Positions 8,490 through 16,807 of a DNA stretch of 64,000 bases are shown one piece after another. The stretch is from NCBI GenBank assembly GCA_902168105.1, contig CABHOY010000024.1, positions 1 through 64,000 on the forward strand. Direction: 5' to 3'. A program made the translations under genes and the position numbers. This stretch comes from an uncultured Flavihumibacter sp. GTDB lineage: Bacteria; Bacteroidota; Bacteroidia; Chitinophagales; Chitinophagaceae. Within the stretch, counting starts at the first letter, position 1; each line of letters opens with the position of its first letter. The notes under the pieces were generated by a model. It saw only the letters and a list, made by a program, of their open reading frames with translations. It did not search any database and was not told where the DNA came from.

Positions 8490-10388
8490 ATGAAAAAATA
8501 TTTGCTGATAATAGCAGCCGCCCTCGTGATGATATCCGGATGTGTGAAGGATGATGAATTTCTCAGTACAGATCCTAAAGATCTGCTTACTGACGATGCT
8601 GTATGGAGAAACCCGGACCTTGTACTGTCGGTACTGGCAGACCTGTATAACCGCTATCCTGAACAACAGACCATTACCAACTGGGCTGAGTTTACAAATT
8701 TTGATGAGGCCTTCCCTTCCGAATCCGGTCAGTACTGGAGATCGAAACAGGTGGATTATCCATATGACTGGTGGAACATTTGGGACTACGGATATATCCG
8801 TGACCTGAACCTTTTCGTGCAGAAATGCCAGGCGGCCAATGAGCTGGCAGCAGATGTACGTGCACGTTTTTTAGCAGAAGCGCGGTTACTGCGTGCTGCT
8901 ATTTATTTTGAAGAAGTTAAGCGTATGGGTGGTGTTCCATTGGTGCTTGAACCAATGGAATATAATTTCAGCGGAGATCCTACTTACCTGCGACATGCAA
9001 GGGCGAAAGAATCGGACATCTATGACTTTGTGATCAGTGAGATGGATACGATCAAGACCGTGCTGCCGGATGATGCTGGTATCAAATCACGTGCTACCAA
9101 ATGGCTGGCGCTGGCTATGCAATCGAGGGCCGCATTATATGCAGCGTCTATTGCAAAGTATGGCGTGAACACTCCATCGGTATCATTGCCTGGCGGAGAG
9201 GTTGGTATCTCTGCTGATAAAGCGACGCCATATTATCAGAAGGCGCTGGCGGCTGCACAGGAGATCATCAGCAGTAACAAATATTCACTTTATAAAAAGA
9301 AAGCAGAAGACCTGGAAGAGAATTTTGCAGCGCTCTTTTATGATAAAGCGAATAACCCGGAAGTGATCTTTGCCCAGGACTTCAAACTGAAATCTGGTAA
9401 AACGCAGGAATGGACCATTCTTAATCAGCCCTGGTCGTCAGCAGAAGAGCAGCAGGGCGGCAGGATGAACCCCTCTCTGAACCTGGCGCTTTTATACGAG
9501 AAACTGGATAATACTTACAGCCCGTTTGCTACAAACAATGGCAATGATTACGTGTACTACAACGATCCTAAAGATATCTTCGCCGGCAGGGATGCGCGTC
9601 TTGGAGGTACGATCATCCTGCCCGGCACCAAATTTAAAGGAGTGCCACTGGATATATGGGCAGGTGTAATGTATTGGAAAGATGGCAAATACAATACAAT
9701 TACAGGCGATAACTTCGGAGACCTGGACAGCATTCCGGTTGCCGGCGCTCCAAAGAGTTCACAGGTAGTAGGTACTGACGGACCGATAGACGGATTGCAG
9801 TTTAGTGCACAGACCGGGTTTTTTGTACGGAAGTTTATGGACCCTGCCGTAGGATCTGGTCAGATCGGTACACGCAGCGATGTATGGTGGGTACGTTACC
9901 GCTATGCGGAAGTATTGCTGAATGCCGCCGAAGCTGCTTTTGAGTTAGATCAACCCGGCCTTTCATCCACTTATATGAATCAGCTCAGAGAGCGTGCTGG
10001 TTTTACAACCCCATTACTGGATGCAGATATCTCGTTCGACAGGATCGTTCATGAAAGACGTGTGGAACTGGCCTTTGAAGGGCATGAACTGTTTGACAAC
10101 AAGCGCTGGCGACTGGCGCATAAAGTATGGAACGGTGAGAATATTTCTGCTGATGATGTGGTAAGTAACATCGGGAAAGCCAATAAGGTAAACACCATGA
10201 TCTACGGTCTGTGGGGATACAAAATATTCAATCCGGGAAATCCTAATCACAACAAATGGGTATATAAGGTAGTGAGGCCGTCCAATGTGACTGCTGCGCA
10301 CCGGTTCAACCTGGGGAACTATTATTCCCGTATCGGTTCTGACATTCTCAGTAACAACCCTAAACTGGTAAAGAATCCCAACAACTAA
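8490..10388 (+). CDS. RagB/SusD surface glycan-binding lipoprotein
   Basis: A surface lipoprotein that closes over the SusC barrel and binds glycan. The signal peptide MKKYLLIIAAALVMISGC gives a lipid-attached Cys18. The SusD TPR scaffold is evident in FLAEARLLRAAIYFEEVKRMGG and in the C-terminal RYAEVLLNAAEAAFELDQ ... FDRIVHERRVELAFEGHELFD motifs. I chose ATG 8490 because it begins the lipoprotein signal; an upstream frame overlapping SusC by 23 bases gives no sensible leader. The spacing from SusC is 19 bases, consistent with one operon. Confidence 0.95.
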   Translation: MKKYLLIIAAALVMISGCVKDDEFLSTDPKDLLTDDAVWRNPDLVLSVLADLYNRYPEQQTITNWAEFTNFDEAFPSESGQYWRSKQVDYPYDWWNIWDYGYIRDLNLFVQKCQAANELAADVRARFLAEARLLRAAIYFEEVKRMGGVPLVLEPMEYNFSGDPTYLRHARAKESDIYDFVISEMDTIKTVLPDDAGIKSRATKWLALAMQSRAALYAASIAKYGVNTPSVSLPGGEVGISADKATPYYQKALAAAQEIISSNKYSLYKKKAEDLEENFAALFYDKANNPEVIFAQDFKLKSGKTQEWTILNQPWSSAEEQQGGRMNPSLNLALLYEKLDNTYSPFATNNGNDYVYYNDPKDIFAGRDARLGGTIILPGTKFKGVPLDIWAGVMYWKDGKYNTITGDNFGDLDSIPVAGAPKSSQVVGTDGPIDGLQFSAQTGFFVRKFMDPAVGSGQIGTRSDVWWVRYRYAEVLLNAAEAAFELDQPGLSSTYMNQLRERAGFTTPLLDADISFDRIVHERRVELAFEGHELFDNKRWRLAHKVWNGENISADDVVSNIGKANKVNTMIYGLWGYKIFNPGNPNHNKWVYKVVRPSNVTAAHRFNLGNYYSRIGSDILSNNPKLVKNPNN

Positions 10389-10399
10389 AACAACGACAC

Positions 10400-11116
10400 A
10401 TGAAAAAGATCTTTGGATATATCATATTAACCCTGGCCGCTTTCTCCTGTAAAAAGGATAACTATGAGGCGCCTTCTTCCACGTTGTCCGGCCATCTTAC
10501 TTATCAGGGAGTGCCGGTAAATGTCAGCTCAAAAGATGTATCTTTCGAACTATGGGAGCCTGGTTGGGGAAAGAGCGGTGCTATTACCGTGGCAGTTAAT
10601 CAGGATGGTTCTTATTCGGCGCTATTATTCAATGGGAACTATAAACTGATCATTCCTCCCTCTCAGGGTCCTTTCAGATCAATAACCGATGCTGAGACAA
10701 AGACCGACACGACGCTGCTGACAATAAATGGCAACATGGATATGGATATTGAGGTGATGCCCTATTACATGATCAGGGATGCCAAACTGGAATTAAGTGG
10801 CACCACTGCCGTGAGCAGCAGCTGCCGCTTGGAAAAGATCATTACAGATGTTAATGCAAGAGATGTTGAAACAGTGTTCCTGTATCTGAACCAGACCACT
10901 TTTGTGGACGCTACCAATTACATTGCACGTAGTTCCCTGGCAGGAAGTGATATTACAGATCCTGCTAATGTACACCTGAGTGTGAATATCCCGGATGTTA
11001 TTTCCGGTAACGGTACTACAGGAGACCAGGACTATGTATATGCACGTATCGGTGTGAAGATCAGCGGTGTGGAAGATCTTTTGTTCTCTGAAGTGCAGCA
11101 GATTAATATTAAATAA
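10400..11116 (+). CDS. DUF3823 lipoprotein
   Basis: A 238-residue lipoprotein (MKKIFGYIILTLAAFSC, Cys17) matching the DUF3823 type: an N-terminal beta-sandwich beginning LSGHLTYQGVPVN that carries FELWEPGWGKSGAI and GSYSALLFNGNYKL, then a second Ig-like module. DUF3823 proteins are nearly always encoded after SusD and are thought to be accessory surface glycan-binding proteins. It starts 11 bases after SusD and ends two bases before the GH43 gene, so it sits inside the operon. The ligand is inferred only from the neighbouring GH43. Confidence 0.85.
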   Translation: MKKIFGYIILTLAAFSCKKDNYEAPSSTLSGHLTYQGVPVNVSSKDVSFELWEPGWGKSGAITVAVNQDGSYSALLFNGNYKLIIPPSQGPFRSITDAETKTDTTLLTINGNMDMDIEVMPYYMIRDAKLELSGTTAVSSSCRLEKIITDVNARDVETVFLYLNQTTFVDATNYIARSSLAGSDITDPANVHLSVNIPDVISGNGTTGDQDYVYARIGVKISGVEDLLFSEVQQINIK

Positions 11117-11118
11117 CG

Positions 11119-12141
11119 ATGATAAGAGCGCTTGTTTACCTGTTATTCCTGGTTGGGACCACTGTCCATGCACAGGATACTTTCCGTAATCCTTTGCTAT
11201 CCAAAGGGCCTGATCCTTGGTGCGTTTATAAGGACGGATATTACTATTATATGCATACGATGGGTAACCGCCTGGAGTTATGGAAAACAAAGAACATCGC
11301 TTTTCTGAAAGATGCAGAGCACAAAACCATCTGGACGCCGCCTAAAGCCGGGCCTTTTTCAAGGGATATCTGGGCGCCGGAAATTCATTTCCTGAAAGGC
11401 AAGTGGTACGTTTACTTTGCTGCCGATGGCGGCGATAATCAATATCACCGTATGTACGCCCTCGAAAACAGTTCCGCCGATCCGATGAGTGATAACTGGG
11501 TCTTCAAGAGCAAAGTAGCTGATATAGAAGATAAGTGGGCGATTGACGGAAGTGTATTTGAACATCGCGGAAAGTTATATATGATCTGGTCAGGATGGGA
11601 AGGCAACAAAAATGGCCGTCAGGATATTTATATCGCTGCCATGAAAGACCCGTATACCATCCAGGGCAAAAGGGTCAGGATCTCTAAACCGGAATATGAC
11701 TGGGAAACCAAAGGAGATCTCGGAGATCCTAACCTGAGACATGTAGATGTGAACGAAGGACCGGAAATGCTGAAACACGGCAAAAAACTTTTTATCGTGT
11801 ATTCAGGATCAGCATGCTGGACAGACTATTATGCGCTGGGGATCCTTGCTGCAGATGAAAACAGTAACCTGCTGGACCCTGCGTCCTGGAAGAAGAAGCC
11901 GGAATCGGTATTCAAACAATCTATTGAAAATAAAGTATATGCGCCAGGGCATAACTCATTCTTTACCTCTCCGGATGGAAAAGAAAACTGGATACTTTAT
12001 CACGCCAACGACCATCCAGGCGATGGTTGTGGCGATAAACGGAGCCCCCGGATCCAGCGTTTTACGTGGGATAAGGAAGGGTGGCCGGTATTCGGTGAGC
12101 CTGTCAAAACTGACTCTTTGTTAAAAAGTCCCCGCTTATAG
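11119..12141 (+). CDS. Glycoside hydrolase family 43 protein (arabinosidase/xylosidase type)
   Basis: A secreted five-bladed beta-propeller glycosidase of 340 residues with signal peptide MIRALVYLLFLVGTTVHAQ. The catalytic triad of GH43 is visible: general base Asp32 in KGPDPWC, pKa-modulating Asp143 in WAIDGSVF, and general acid Glu213 in VNEGPEM. SRDIWAPEIHFLKGKWY is the conserved blade II motif. Inverting arabinofuranosidase or endo-arabinanase activity is most likely; the exact linkage cannot be read. It is the last gene of the operon, and its stop codon lies in the loop of the terminator hairpin. It suggests an arabinose-rich pectin or hemicellulose side chain as substrate. Confidence 0.9.
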   Translation: MIRALVYLLFLVGTTVHAQDTFRNPLLSKGPDPWCVYKDGYYYYMHTMGNRLELWKTKNIAFLKDAEHKTIWTPPKAGPFSRDIWAPEIHFLKGKWYVYFAADGGDNQYHRMYALENSSADPMSDNWVFKSKVADIEDKWAIDGSVFEHRGKLYMIWSGWEGNKNGRQDIYIAAMKDPYTIQGKRVRISKPEYDWETKGDLGDPNLRHVDVNEGPEMLKHGKKLFIVYSGSACWTDYYALGILAADENSNLLDPASWKKKPESVFKQSIENKVYAPGHNSFFTSPDGKENWILYHANDHPGDGCGDKRSPRIQRFTWDKEGWPVFGEPVKTDSLLKSPRL

Positions 12142-12152
12142 CGGGGACTTTT
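12124..12152 (+). terminator. Intrinsic terminator overlapping the GH43 stop codon
   Basis: AAAAGTCCCCGC pairs with GCGGGGACTTTT around a five-base loop. The TAG stop is within the loop/stem junction, so the last codons of GH43 form the left arm. It ends the SusCD-GH43 operon. Confidence 0.8.
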
Positions 12153-12339
12153 GATTTTAACGGCTTTTTTTGATCGTATTAAACGATCGTTGTATTGTTA
12201 AATCTGCAAAGGAGTGTTAACTTTTGTTAACGAAATTATGGCGAACTATCCCGACTGGGTATACTGCCGCGTAATTTCAACCTGTTTAATGTAGATTTAG
12301 AGTAACACGTAACACTAATACTTAGTCAGTTTAATCATC

Positions 12340-12462
12340 ATGCCGTCAATCGTTTTACATTACGTTATCATTGCGTGCATTACAGTTATGTTTATTTTGG
12401 TGAATAGATTTTATGGTCACAAGACAAGCGTCAACTGGAAGGAGAACAATGAACAGCTTTAA
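12340..12462 (+). CDS. Candidate 40-residue single-pass membrane protein
   Basis: An ATG-initiated frame encoding a hydrophobic helix (LHYVIIACITVMFILV, about residues 6-21) followed by a basic and polar tail (NRFYGHKTS...WKENNEQL). This has the layout of a small inner membrane protein with the charged end in the cytosol. No Shine-Dalgarno is seen, as usual in this phylum, but a TAGATTTA near-match to the -7 promoter element lies about 45 bases upstream. I do not recognise a family. It is too short for routine gene callers, and conservation in relatives would decide. Confidence 0.35.
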   Translation: MPSIVLHYVIIACITVMFILVNRFYGHKTSVNWKENNEQL

Positions 12463-12560
12463 GAGCAGCGCATCAGGTAACCCCACGTTATAAGAGTAGC
12501 AGCCTTGCTTCTGTACTGATAAACAAACAGTGTATATTTCTGTGCCCGCACATTTATTGC

Positions 12561-12654
12561 TTATATACCGCTTAGATAACGCTCATCCTACGTTAATCCT
12601 ACGTTCATGAACGTAGGATTAACGTAGGATGAGCGTTATCTAAGCGGTATATAA
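12561..12654. repeat. Perfect 94-bp palindrome
   Basis: Two 47-base arms are exact reverse complements with no spacer, centred between 12607 and 12608. Within each arm the unit CCTACGTT is repeated 11 bases apart, so sub-hairpins are also possible. As RNA it would form a very stable hairpin; as DNA, a cruciform. It lies between convergent genes, so it could act as a two-way terminator, but there is no T tract. Confidence 0.9.
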
Positions 12655-12917
12655 CCGGTATCGAAGGCAGTTTGTCCTCTTATCAAACAGCGGGGAAGTT
12701 ATGCATATACAGGCCATTTATACAAGTATTAGGCCTTATTGTATACTGATTGCTATATAATGCTACATCAGGGCTTTTAGCGCCCTGAAAAGATCTTTTT
12801 GGGTTTGCGAGTGTTAATGTGTTGGTATACATTGTGTTGAGTAGGGCGGGGCGAGTGTTGGAGGGACGTAAAAATCCGTATTTCCCGCATTACTTTTCTA
12901 CTTAATTTTGTGATGTA

Positions 12918-13088
12918 ATGAGAAAAAATGGTATGCAATCTTACTACTTTTTTTTCAATTGCAATTTGAAAGATCCGCGTTATAAACGCGTCGCAATAAA
13001 TAAGGATTTCGTTACTGATGCAGGGGATTCACGGCACATGCTAATGAACGGAAATAGTGAGAACTCTTCAGGAATTTTTGACGTGTAA
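12918..13088 (+). CDS. Doubtful 56-residue reading frame
   Basis: An ATG frame starting MRKNGMQSYYFFF, polar thereafter, ending IFDV. An exact TAATTTTG (TAnnTTTG) element ends eight bases before the ATG, with TTTC 18 bases further upstream, so a nearly leaderless transcript is conceivable. Composition is unremarkable and no family is recognised. It converges on the response regulator gene. Listed with low confidence because only the promoter match supports it. Confidence 0.15.
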   Translation: MRKNGMQSYYFFFNCNLKDPRYKRVAINKDFVTDAGDSRHMLMNGNSENSSGIFDV

Positions 13089-13127
13089 GCGTTACAATTA
13101 TTGGTTGAATACGATAGATGGAAATCA

Positions 13128-13841
13128 TCATTTCACATTGAATACAAATCCGATCCCGTATACGTTCTTGATACTGATACCGGGATTTTGCTGGAAATAC
13201 TTTCTGAACCTGGAGATGAAGACATCAAGGCTGCGGCCGACGAAATAGTCGTTTGAGCCCCATACTTTGGTTAAGATCTCTTCCCGTTTTATCACCCGGT
13301 TCACATTATGGAAGAATAGTACCAGCAGGTCGCATTCTCTTGGCGTAAGCACGATTTCATCGCCCTGTTCAGTGACAAGTTTCAGGGAATCGACAAATAA
13401 CTGGGTATTGCCGATAGTGATAATGTTATTGGCTTTTACAACCTCGGGTACGACGGCAGGTTGTTTACGTTTGATGATATTGCGGATGCGTAGTACCAGT
13501 TCATCTACATCAAAGGGTTTCACGACATAATCGTCAGCACCTATTTTCAAACCGTTCAGACGATCTGTTTTTTCACCCCTTGCAGTGAGGAAGAGGAAAG
13601 GCACCTGGTTGTTGATCTTTACGACGTGCTCGGCCAGTTCAAATCCATTCATGCCAGGAAGATTGACATCGATCAGCAGTATATGATAACGTTCCGGACT
13701 TCTCTTAAAGTCTTCCAGCGCATCACTGCCACTTTGTTGCCAGTTTACCTCAAAGTCCATCAGTTCCAGGTATTGCTTTACTACATTACCCAGATCCGAT
13801 TCATCTTCTACCAATAAAATTCGATGTCGCATAGCATTCAA
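13128..13841 (-). CDS. OmpR-family response regulator
   Basis: A 237-residue DNA-binding response regulator. The receiver domain (residues 7-120) has the acidic pair in LLVEDESD, phosphoacceptor Asp58 in LLIDVNLPG and Lys in YVVKPFD. The C-terminal winged helix (about 140-235) carries LTPRECDLLVLFFHNVNRVI and the recognition segment RSLDVFISRFRKYF. Phosphorylated by the kinase encoded 49 bases upstream on the same strand, it should control transcription of unknown targets. ATG at 13841 is taken; an in-frame ATG three codons later is equally possible. Confidence 0.93.
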   Translation of the reverse strand: MNAMRHRILLVEDESDLGNVVKQYLELMDFEVNWQQSGSDALEDFKRSPERYHILLIDVNLPGMNGFELAEHVVKINNQVPFLFLTARGEKTDRLNGLKIGADDYVVKPFDVDELVLRIRNIIKRKQPAVVPEVVKANNIITIGNTQLFVDSLKLVTEQGDEIVLTPRECDLLVLFFHNVNRVIKREEILTKVWGSNDYFVGRSLDVFISRFRKYFQQNPGISIKNVYGIGFVFNVK

Positions 13842-13890
13842 TTTTTAATTTGAAGCAGGGACGTGTTTACGTAATTATAAAAGAACGGTC

Positions 13891-15315
13891 CTACAGTGGA
13901 ATTACAATTACAAATGTAGTCCCTTTTCCCACTTCGCTGTCTACTTTTAATTTCCATTGATGCGCATCTATGCATTGTTTTACATAGTGCAGTCCCAGTC
14001 CCAACCCCTTTGTATTCTGTGTCAGATCTTTCTGATGTCTGTAAAATTTTTCAAAGATATGTTTGAGTGTTTCCCTCGACATACCAATACCTGTATCGGT
14101 GACCGTAATGTGAATATTCTCCTTATCATTTGTGATAAACACCACCAGTTCTTTGATCGGCTGGAGATTATATTTCACTGCATTGTCCAGTATATTGAGC
14201 ATTAAGGTAGTAAAATGAAAACTGTCAAGATTTACTACCAGGTCTTCCTCTGCCGGCTTAAAGTCGATCTCCAGGTTAGAATTCGAGAACTTGATACTGA
14301 AGTCAGTTAGAATTTCACTCACCAGCATATTGAGGTGGTGAGGCGTTTTCTGCACGAACAATTTATCTACCGTAGCAAGGTCCAGTACCTGTCCGAACAG
14401 CAGTTTCAACCGCTGGGACTGACGGTCTATGACCTCCGACAGGGACTTGATGGCCATCTTGTTATCCAGGATCTTTTCATTCTGGATATTCTTGTTAGCC
14501 ACCATGATGGCCGATAGCGGCGTATGAAATTCATGCGTAATGTTGTTGATAAAGTCAGTTTTCACATCTGAAAGACGTTTCTGTTTTATCCAGTTCCGCA
14601 TGGTGATGAAAAATAGTAAAATAATGGCAAACATTGATAGCAATGACATTGTCAGCATCAGGCGCATTTGCCGGAATACCATCTGGCGGCGGTTAAAGGG
14701 CTCGGCATGGAAGCTGAATGCCATAGCGTAGGTGTAGGGTGATGGTGTGGAGACGTTCAGCCTGACAACCTGGCTACGCTCATCCGGATTTTCCAGGTCG
14801 CCATAAATGCGGATACCGTCAGACCATTGCAGGGAATCGTCTATCAGTGCGTACTTCTTCCGGTTGTCGTAGATGTTGATATATTTCCTGTCGCCGGTCA
14901 TGAATTCGATCCTGGAGATGTTCAGGGCATAACGAAGCGAGTCAGTGATGTTATCCTTTTGGCGGATCTCCCGCATCAGACTGTCGGCGCTTTGCTCTTC
15001 GATGAGCCGGTGAAATACTTTGTTTAATATCTGCTGGGAGTAGTTGTGAAATTTAGTAGTATCAGTATTATACAGCTGTTCCAGTGTTCTGAGCTCGGGC
15101 ATCAGGATGCTATCTATAATTGCCTGTCCGCCCGGGAATAATTTATCGTTAGTGATAGCCTTACTATATTCTTCATTGATCCTATTCTTTTTCTCATAGT
15201 AGAAACGCCTGTTAAGCAGGTCATAGGTATTGTAGACCAGAATGAACTGAACCAGCGCTAGTACAAGAAAGCAAATAACAGATGTGGTGATATAGATCTT
15301 AAAAGGATGCTTCAT
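13891..15315 (-). CDS. Transmembrane sensor histidine kinase
   Basis: An inner membrane kinase. Counted from ATG 15315, it has a membrane helix at about 7-28, a periplasmic sensor of about 190 residues with no recognised domain, a second helix at about 219-240, a HisKA with His261 in NNITHEFHTPLSAI, and a HATPase_c with N, G1 (DTGIGM) and G2 (GLGLGLHYV) boxes. It phosphorylates the OmpR-type regulator next to it. I prefer ATG 15315, which has an AGGAAA-like sequence upstream and begins MKHPFKIY just before the first helix; ATG 15387 would add 24 residues. The sensed signal is unknown; the gene order kinase-then-regulator is typical of Bacteroidota. Confidence 0.9.
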   Translation of the reverse strand: MKHPFKIYITTSVICFLVLALVQFILVYNTYDLLNRRFYYEKKNRINEEYSKAITNDKLFPGGQAIIDSILMPELRTLEQLYNTDTTKFHNYSQQILNKVFHRLIEEQSADSLMREIRQKDNITDSLRYALNISRIEFMTGDRKYINIYDNRKKYALIDDSLQWSDGIRIYGDLENPDERSQVVRLNVSTPSPYTYAMAFSFHAEPFNRRQMVFRQMRLMLTMSLLSMFAIILLFFITMRNWIKQKRLSDVKTDFINNITHEFHTPLSAIMVANKNIQNEKILDNKMAIKSLSEVIDRQSQRLKLLFGQVLDLATVDKLFVQKTPHHLNMLVSEILTDFSIKFSNSNLEIDFKPAEEDLVVNLDSFHFTTLMLNILDNAVKYNLQPIKELVVFITNDKENIHITVTDTGIGMSRETLKHIFEKFYRHQKDLTQNTKGLGLGLHYVKQCIDAHQWKLKVDSEVGKGTTFVIVIPL

Positions 15316-15417
15316 CGAAAATTTCCTGGAGAACAAATATATTCTTTCAGGTGGCAGTTTTAGTAACCCCCATAGTTTTCTGTTCATATTTAAATATTGG
15401 AAATTTAACTTTCGTTC

Positions 15418-15436
15418 ACAATTTGTTTAAAATTGT
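15418..15436. promoter_or_regulatory. Dyad upstream of the sensor kinase gene
   Basis: ACAATTT-GTTTA-AAATTGT is a perfect 7-bp inverted repeat with a 5-base spacer, 31 bases upstream of the longer kinase start. It is a candidate operator, perhaps for autoregulation by the paired response regulator. OmpR-type regulators usually bind direct repeats, so this is weak. Confidence 0.25.
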
Positions 15437-15725
15437 TTACACTTTGTTTGATTTCCGTTTGCAACTTTTCCACAAATGCTTTATTAACTTCGGTTCGAGC
15501 GATTAGTTTAATAATCGTGTTATCAATTGTCAGGTTTTTATTTTATAGACAAAGCCATAAGGCCTTTGTGCTAATTCCCACGAAACACGTACTCAGCCCG
15601 CTCCAACGGGAACAAAAGCAAACTACAGGCTGTACTTTTAGTGCGGCTTGTAGGTTGCGAATCAGGTCTGTATGACAGCCGGAAGATCATTTGGAAAAAG
15701 AGAAATTTATACCGGTTGTTTAGCA

Positions 15726-15769
15726 AAAAAAAGAGCAGTTCCAATATGTTGGTATGGGACGCTGCTTAT
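15726..15769 (-). terminator. Intrinsic terminator on the minus strand
   Basis: Read on the minus strand, AGCAGCGTCCC pairs with GGAACTGCT (one bulge, loop of about 13), followed by eight T. No large minus-strand gene lies to its right, so it implies a short transcript starting between 15770 and 16340. Confidence 0.6.
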
Positions 15770-15801
15770 AATTTCGGATGAATGCAGAGTTATATAAGGT
15801 T

Positions 15802-15827
15802 AATGCACTGTCGAATGACGGTGCATT
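15802..15827. ncRNA. Stable 11-bp hairpin in the small minus-strand transcript
   Basis: AATGCAC-T-GTC and GAC-G-GTGCATT form an 11-bp stem (one wobble) capped by GAAT. It lies between the candidate 30-codon gene and the terminator, i.e. in its 3' untranslated part, and may be an RNA structural element. No known RNA family is recognised. Confidence 0.25.
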
Positions 15828-15884
15828 CCTGTTATTTAGCGAATTCACAAACCACCCCTTTACGTCCCATAGCACAATTGTACT

Positions 15885-15977
15885 TTATTCGACAAGCTCA
15901 CCTGTTATTTCAGCTATAATTGCCTGTTTTATAATAAAAGTACTGATTTTCAGCACTTTTGATAGGTGTCCGGGCAT
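15885..15977 (-). CDS. Candidate 30-residue amphipathic peptide
   Basis: An ATG frame of 30 codons, reading MPGHLSKVLKISTFIIKQAI and ending AEITGELVE. It is preceded by AAGGAGGGGA, a near-perfect Shine-Dalgarno at good spacing, which is exceptional in a phylum that rarely uses them. The middle (VLKISTFIIKQAIIAEI) would form an amphipathic helix. An isolated hairpin and a strong intrinsic terminator follow within 160 bases, so a complete small transcription unit can be drawn. No Cys, no known bacteriocin leader and no family are recognised. The purine-rich tract could be chance. Confidence 0.35.
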   Translation of the reverse strand: MPGHLSKVLKISTFIIKQAIIAEITGELVE

Positions 15978-16352
15978 ACTTCCCCTCCTTCTTTCTCTAC
16001 TTATCTGTACATAAAGCGCACTTTTTGCCCCGGAATTGGGGTAGCGGCGTTAGGAGATGGGGAGAATTATCCCACTATTTACTTATACAACCATACTGGC
16101 AAATATTTTGTTCTATGTAGTATGTCAGCTTATTACTACCCATTTAAATGTGAGATTATGAAGACGTATTCGAGTAGGGGTCAAAAGGTGATAAAGAGAT
16201 GCGTAGAAGGAACAATAGCAGATCGGACAGTGAACAGTGACAACTTTAGTATACCCCCCGGCGGTTAGCAGCCAGTAATATATCAACAGATTCTCTCCAA
16301 CTTTATTCTGCTATGGAATAGTTCCGTAGTAACACCCCTTTAATTGTTTGTT

Positions 16353-16604
16353 ATGGAAAGGCGTACAATAACAGTTTACATTGAAGGCAGATCATATCAG
16401 CTTGCGATCACTGTAGACGAAGTAGCACAGGAAACGACATACGAAGTCATCACCAGTGGAAACATCCTGAAAGACTTTATGCCTGAAGGGATTGACTGGC
16501 AGGAAGACAGTATGATCAACCCGGACGAACGGGTCAAAACAATTGAAAGCGAACAAATAGCCCGTATCATCTGGACAGATATACTGGATATGATGGAACA
16601 TTGA
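16353..16604 (+). CDS. Small uncharacterised protein (83 residues)
   Basis: A small acidic soluble protein beginning MERRTITVYIEGRSYQLAI, with two predicted beta strands, then a helical C-terminus (EQIARIIWTDILDMMEH). There is no signal peptide or membrane helix. I do not recognise the family; the composition and codon use look genuine. ATG 16353 is preferred to a TTG nine bases upstream. It stands alone: about 200 bases with a weak terminator-like stem follow before the cytochrome gene. Confidence 0.6.
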   Translation: MERRTITVYIEGRSYQLAITVDEVAQETTYEVITSGNILKDFMPEGIDWQEDSMINPDERVKTIESEQIARIIWTDILDMMEH

Positions 16605-16655
16605 TATTTACTCCCTCTGATACTACTCATACCGGTTAATTTATACCATTCAAAT

Positions 16656-16684
16656 AAAAGTCTATAAAAATAGTGGACTTTTAA
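16656..16684 (+). terminator. Probable weak terminator after the small protein gene
   Basis: AAAAGTC pairs with GACTTTT across a 15-base loop. The stem is short and A/T-rich, but it lies 52 bases after the stop and the right arm ends in T, so it may end the short upstream transcript. Confidence 0.35.
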
Positions 16685-16807
16685 AATCCTACTGCATATA
16701 TTTGCATCAGATTATTTGTGCTCCCACCAAGAGACTAATGCAAGTAACCAGTAATGGCTACACTCTGCGCATTATAATCAACCAACGATTCAAGTCTCAT
16801 TTATCTG

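Larger units (their letters stand above)
12142..13127. other. Gene-poor region between convergent genes
   Basis: Nearly 1 kb between the GH43 gene and the convergent response regulator. It contains a plausible 40-residue membrane peptide (12340-12462), a perfect 94-bp palindrome (12561-12654), a stem TCAGGGC/GCCCTGA at 12768-12788, and a doubtful 56-residue frame (12918-13088) that follows a TAATTTTG element at 12903-12910. A small dyad GTTAAC-TTTT-GTTAAC lies near 12216-12231. The remainder shows nothing recognisable. Confidence 0.5.
15388..16352. other. Gene-poor region upstream of the kinase, with a hidden minus-strand small transcription unit
   Basis: Almost 1 kb without a large gene. 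On the minus strand I see a strong terminator (15726-15769), a hairpin (15802-15827), and a 30-codon frame with an unusually strong Shine-Dalgarno (15885-15977). On the plus strand, frames of 80, 78 and 100 codons exist, but none has convincing composition; the best sub-frame is 36 codons at 16158-16268. A dyad ACAATTT/AAATTGT lies upstream of the kinase. No RNA gene is recognised. Confidence 0.45.

Noticed and set aside
13057..13248. 63-codon frame opposite the end of the response regulator
   Set aside because: Two thirds of it is antisense to the winged-helix domain, and its start has no support.
15966..16268. 100-codon plus-strand frame with GTG start
   Set aside because: Composition is not convincing, there is no promoter or relatives that I recognise, and it overlaps the better-supported minus-strand small gene; only the last 36 codons from ATG 16158 remain a weak possibility.
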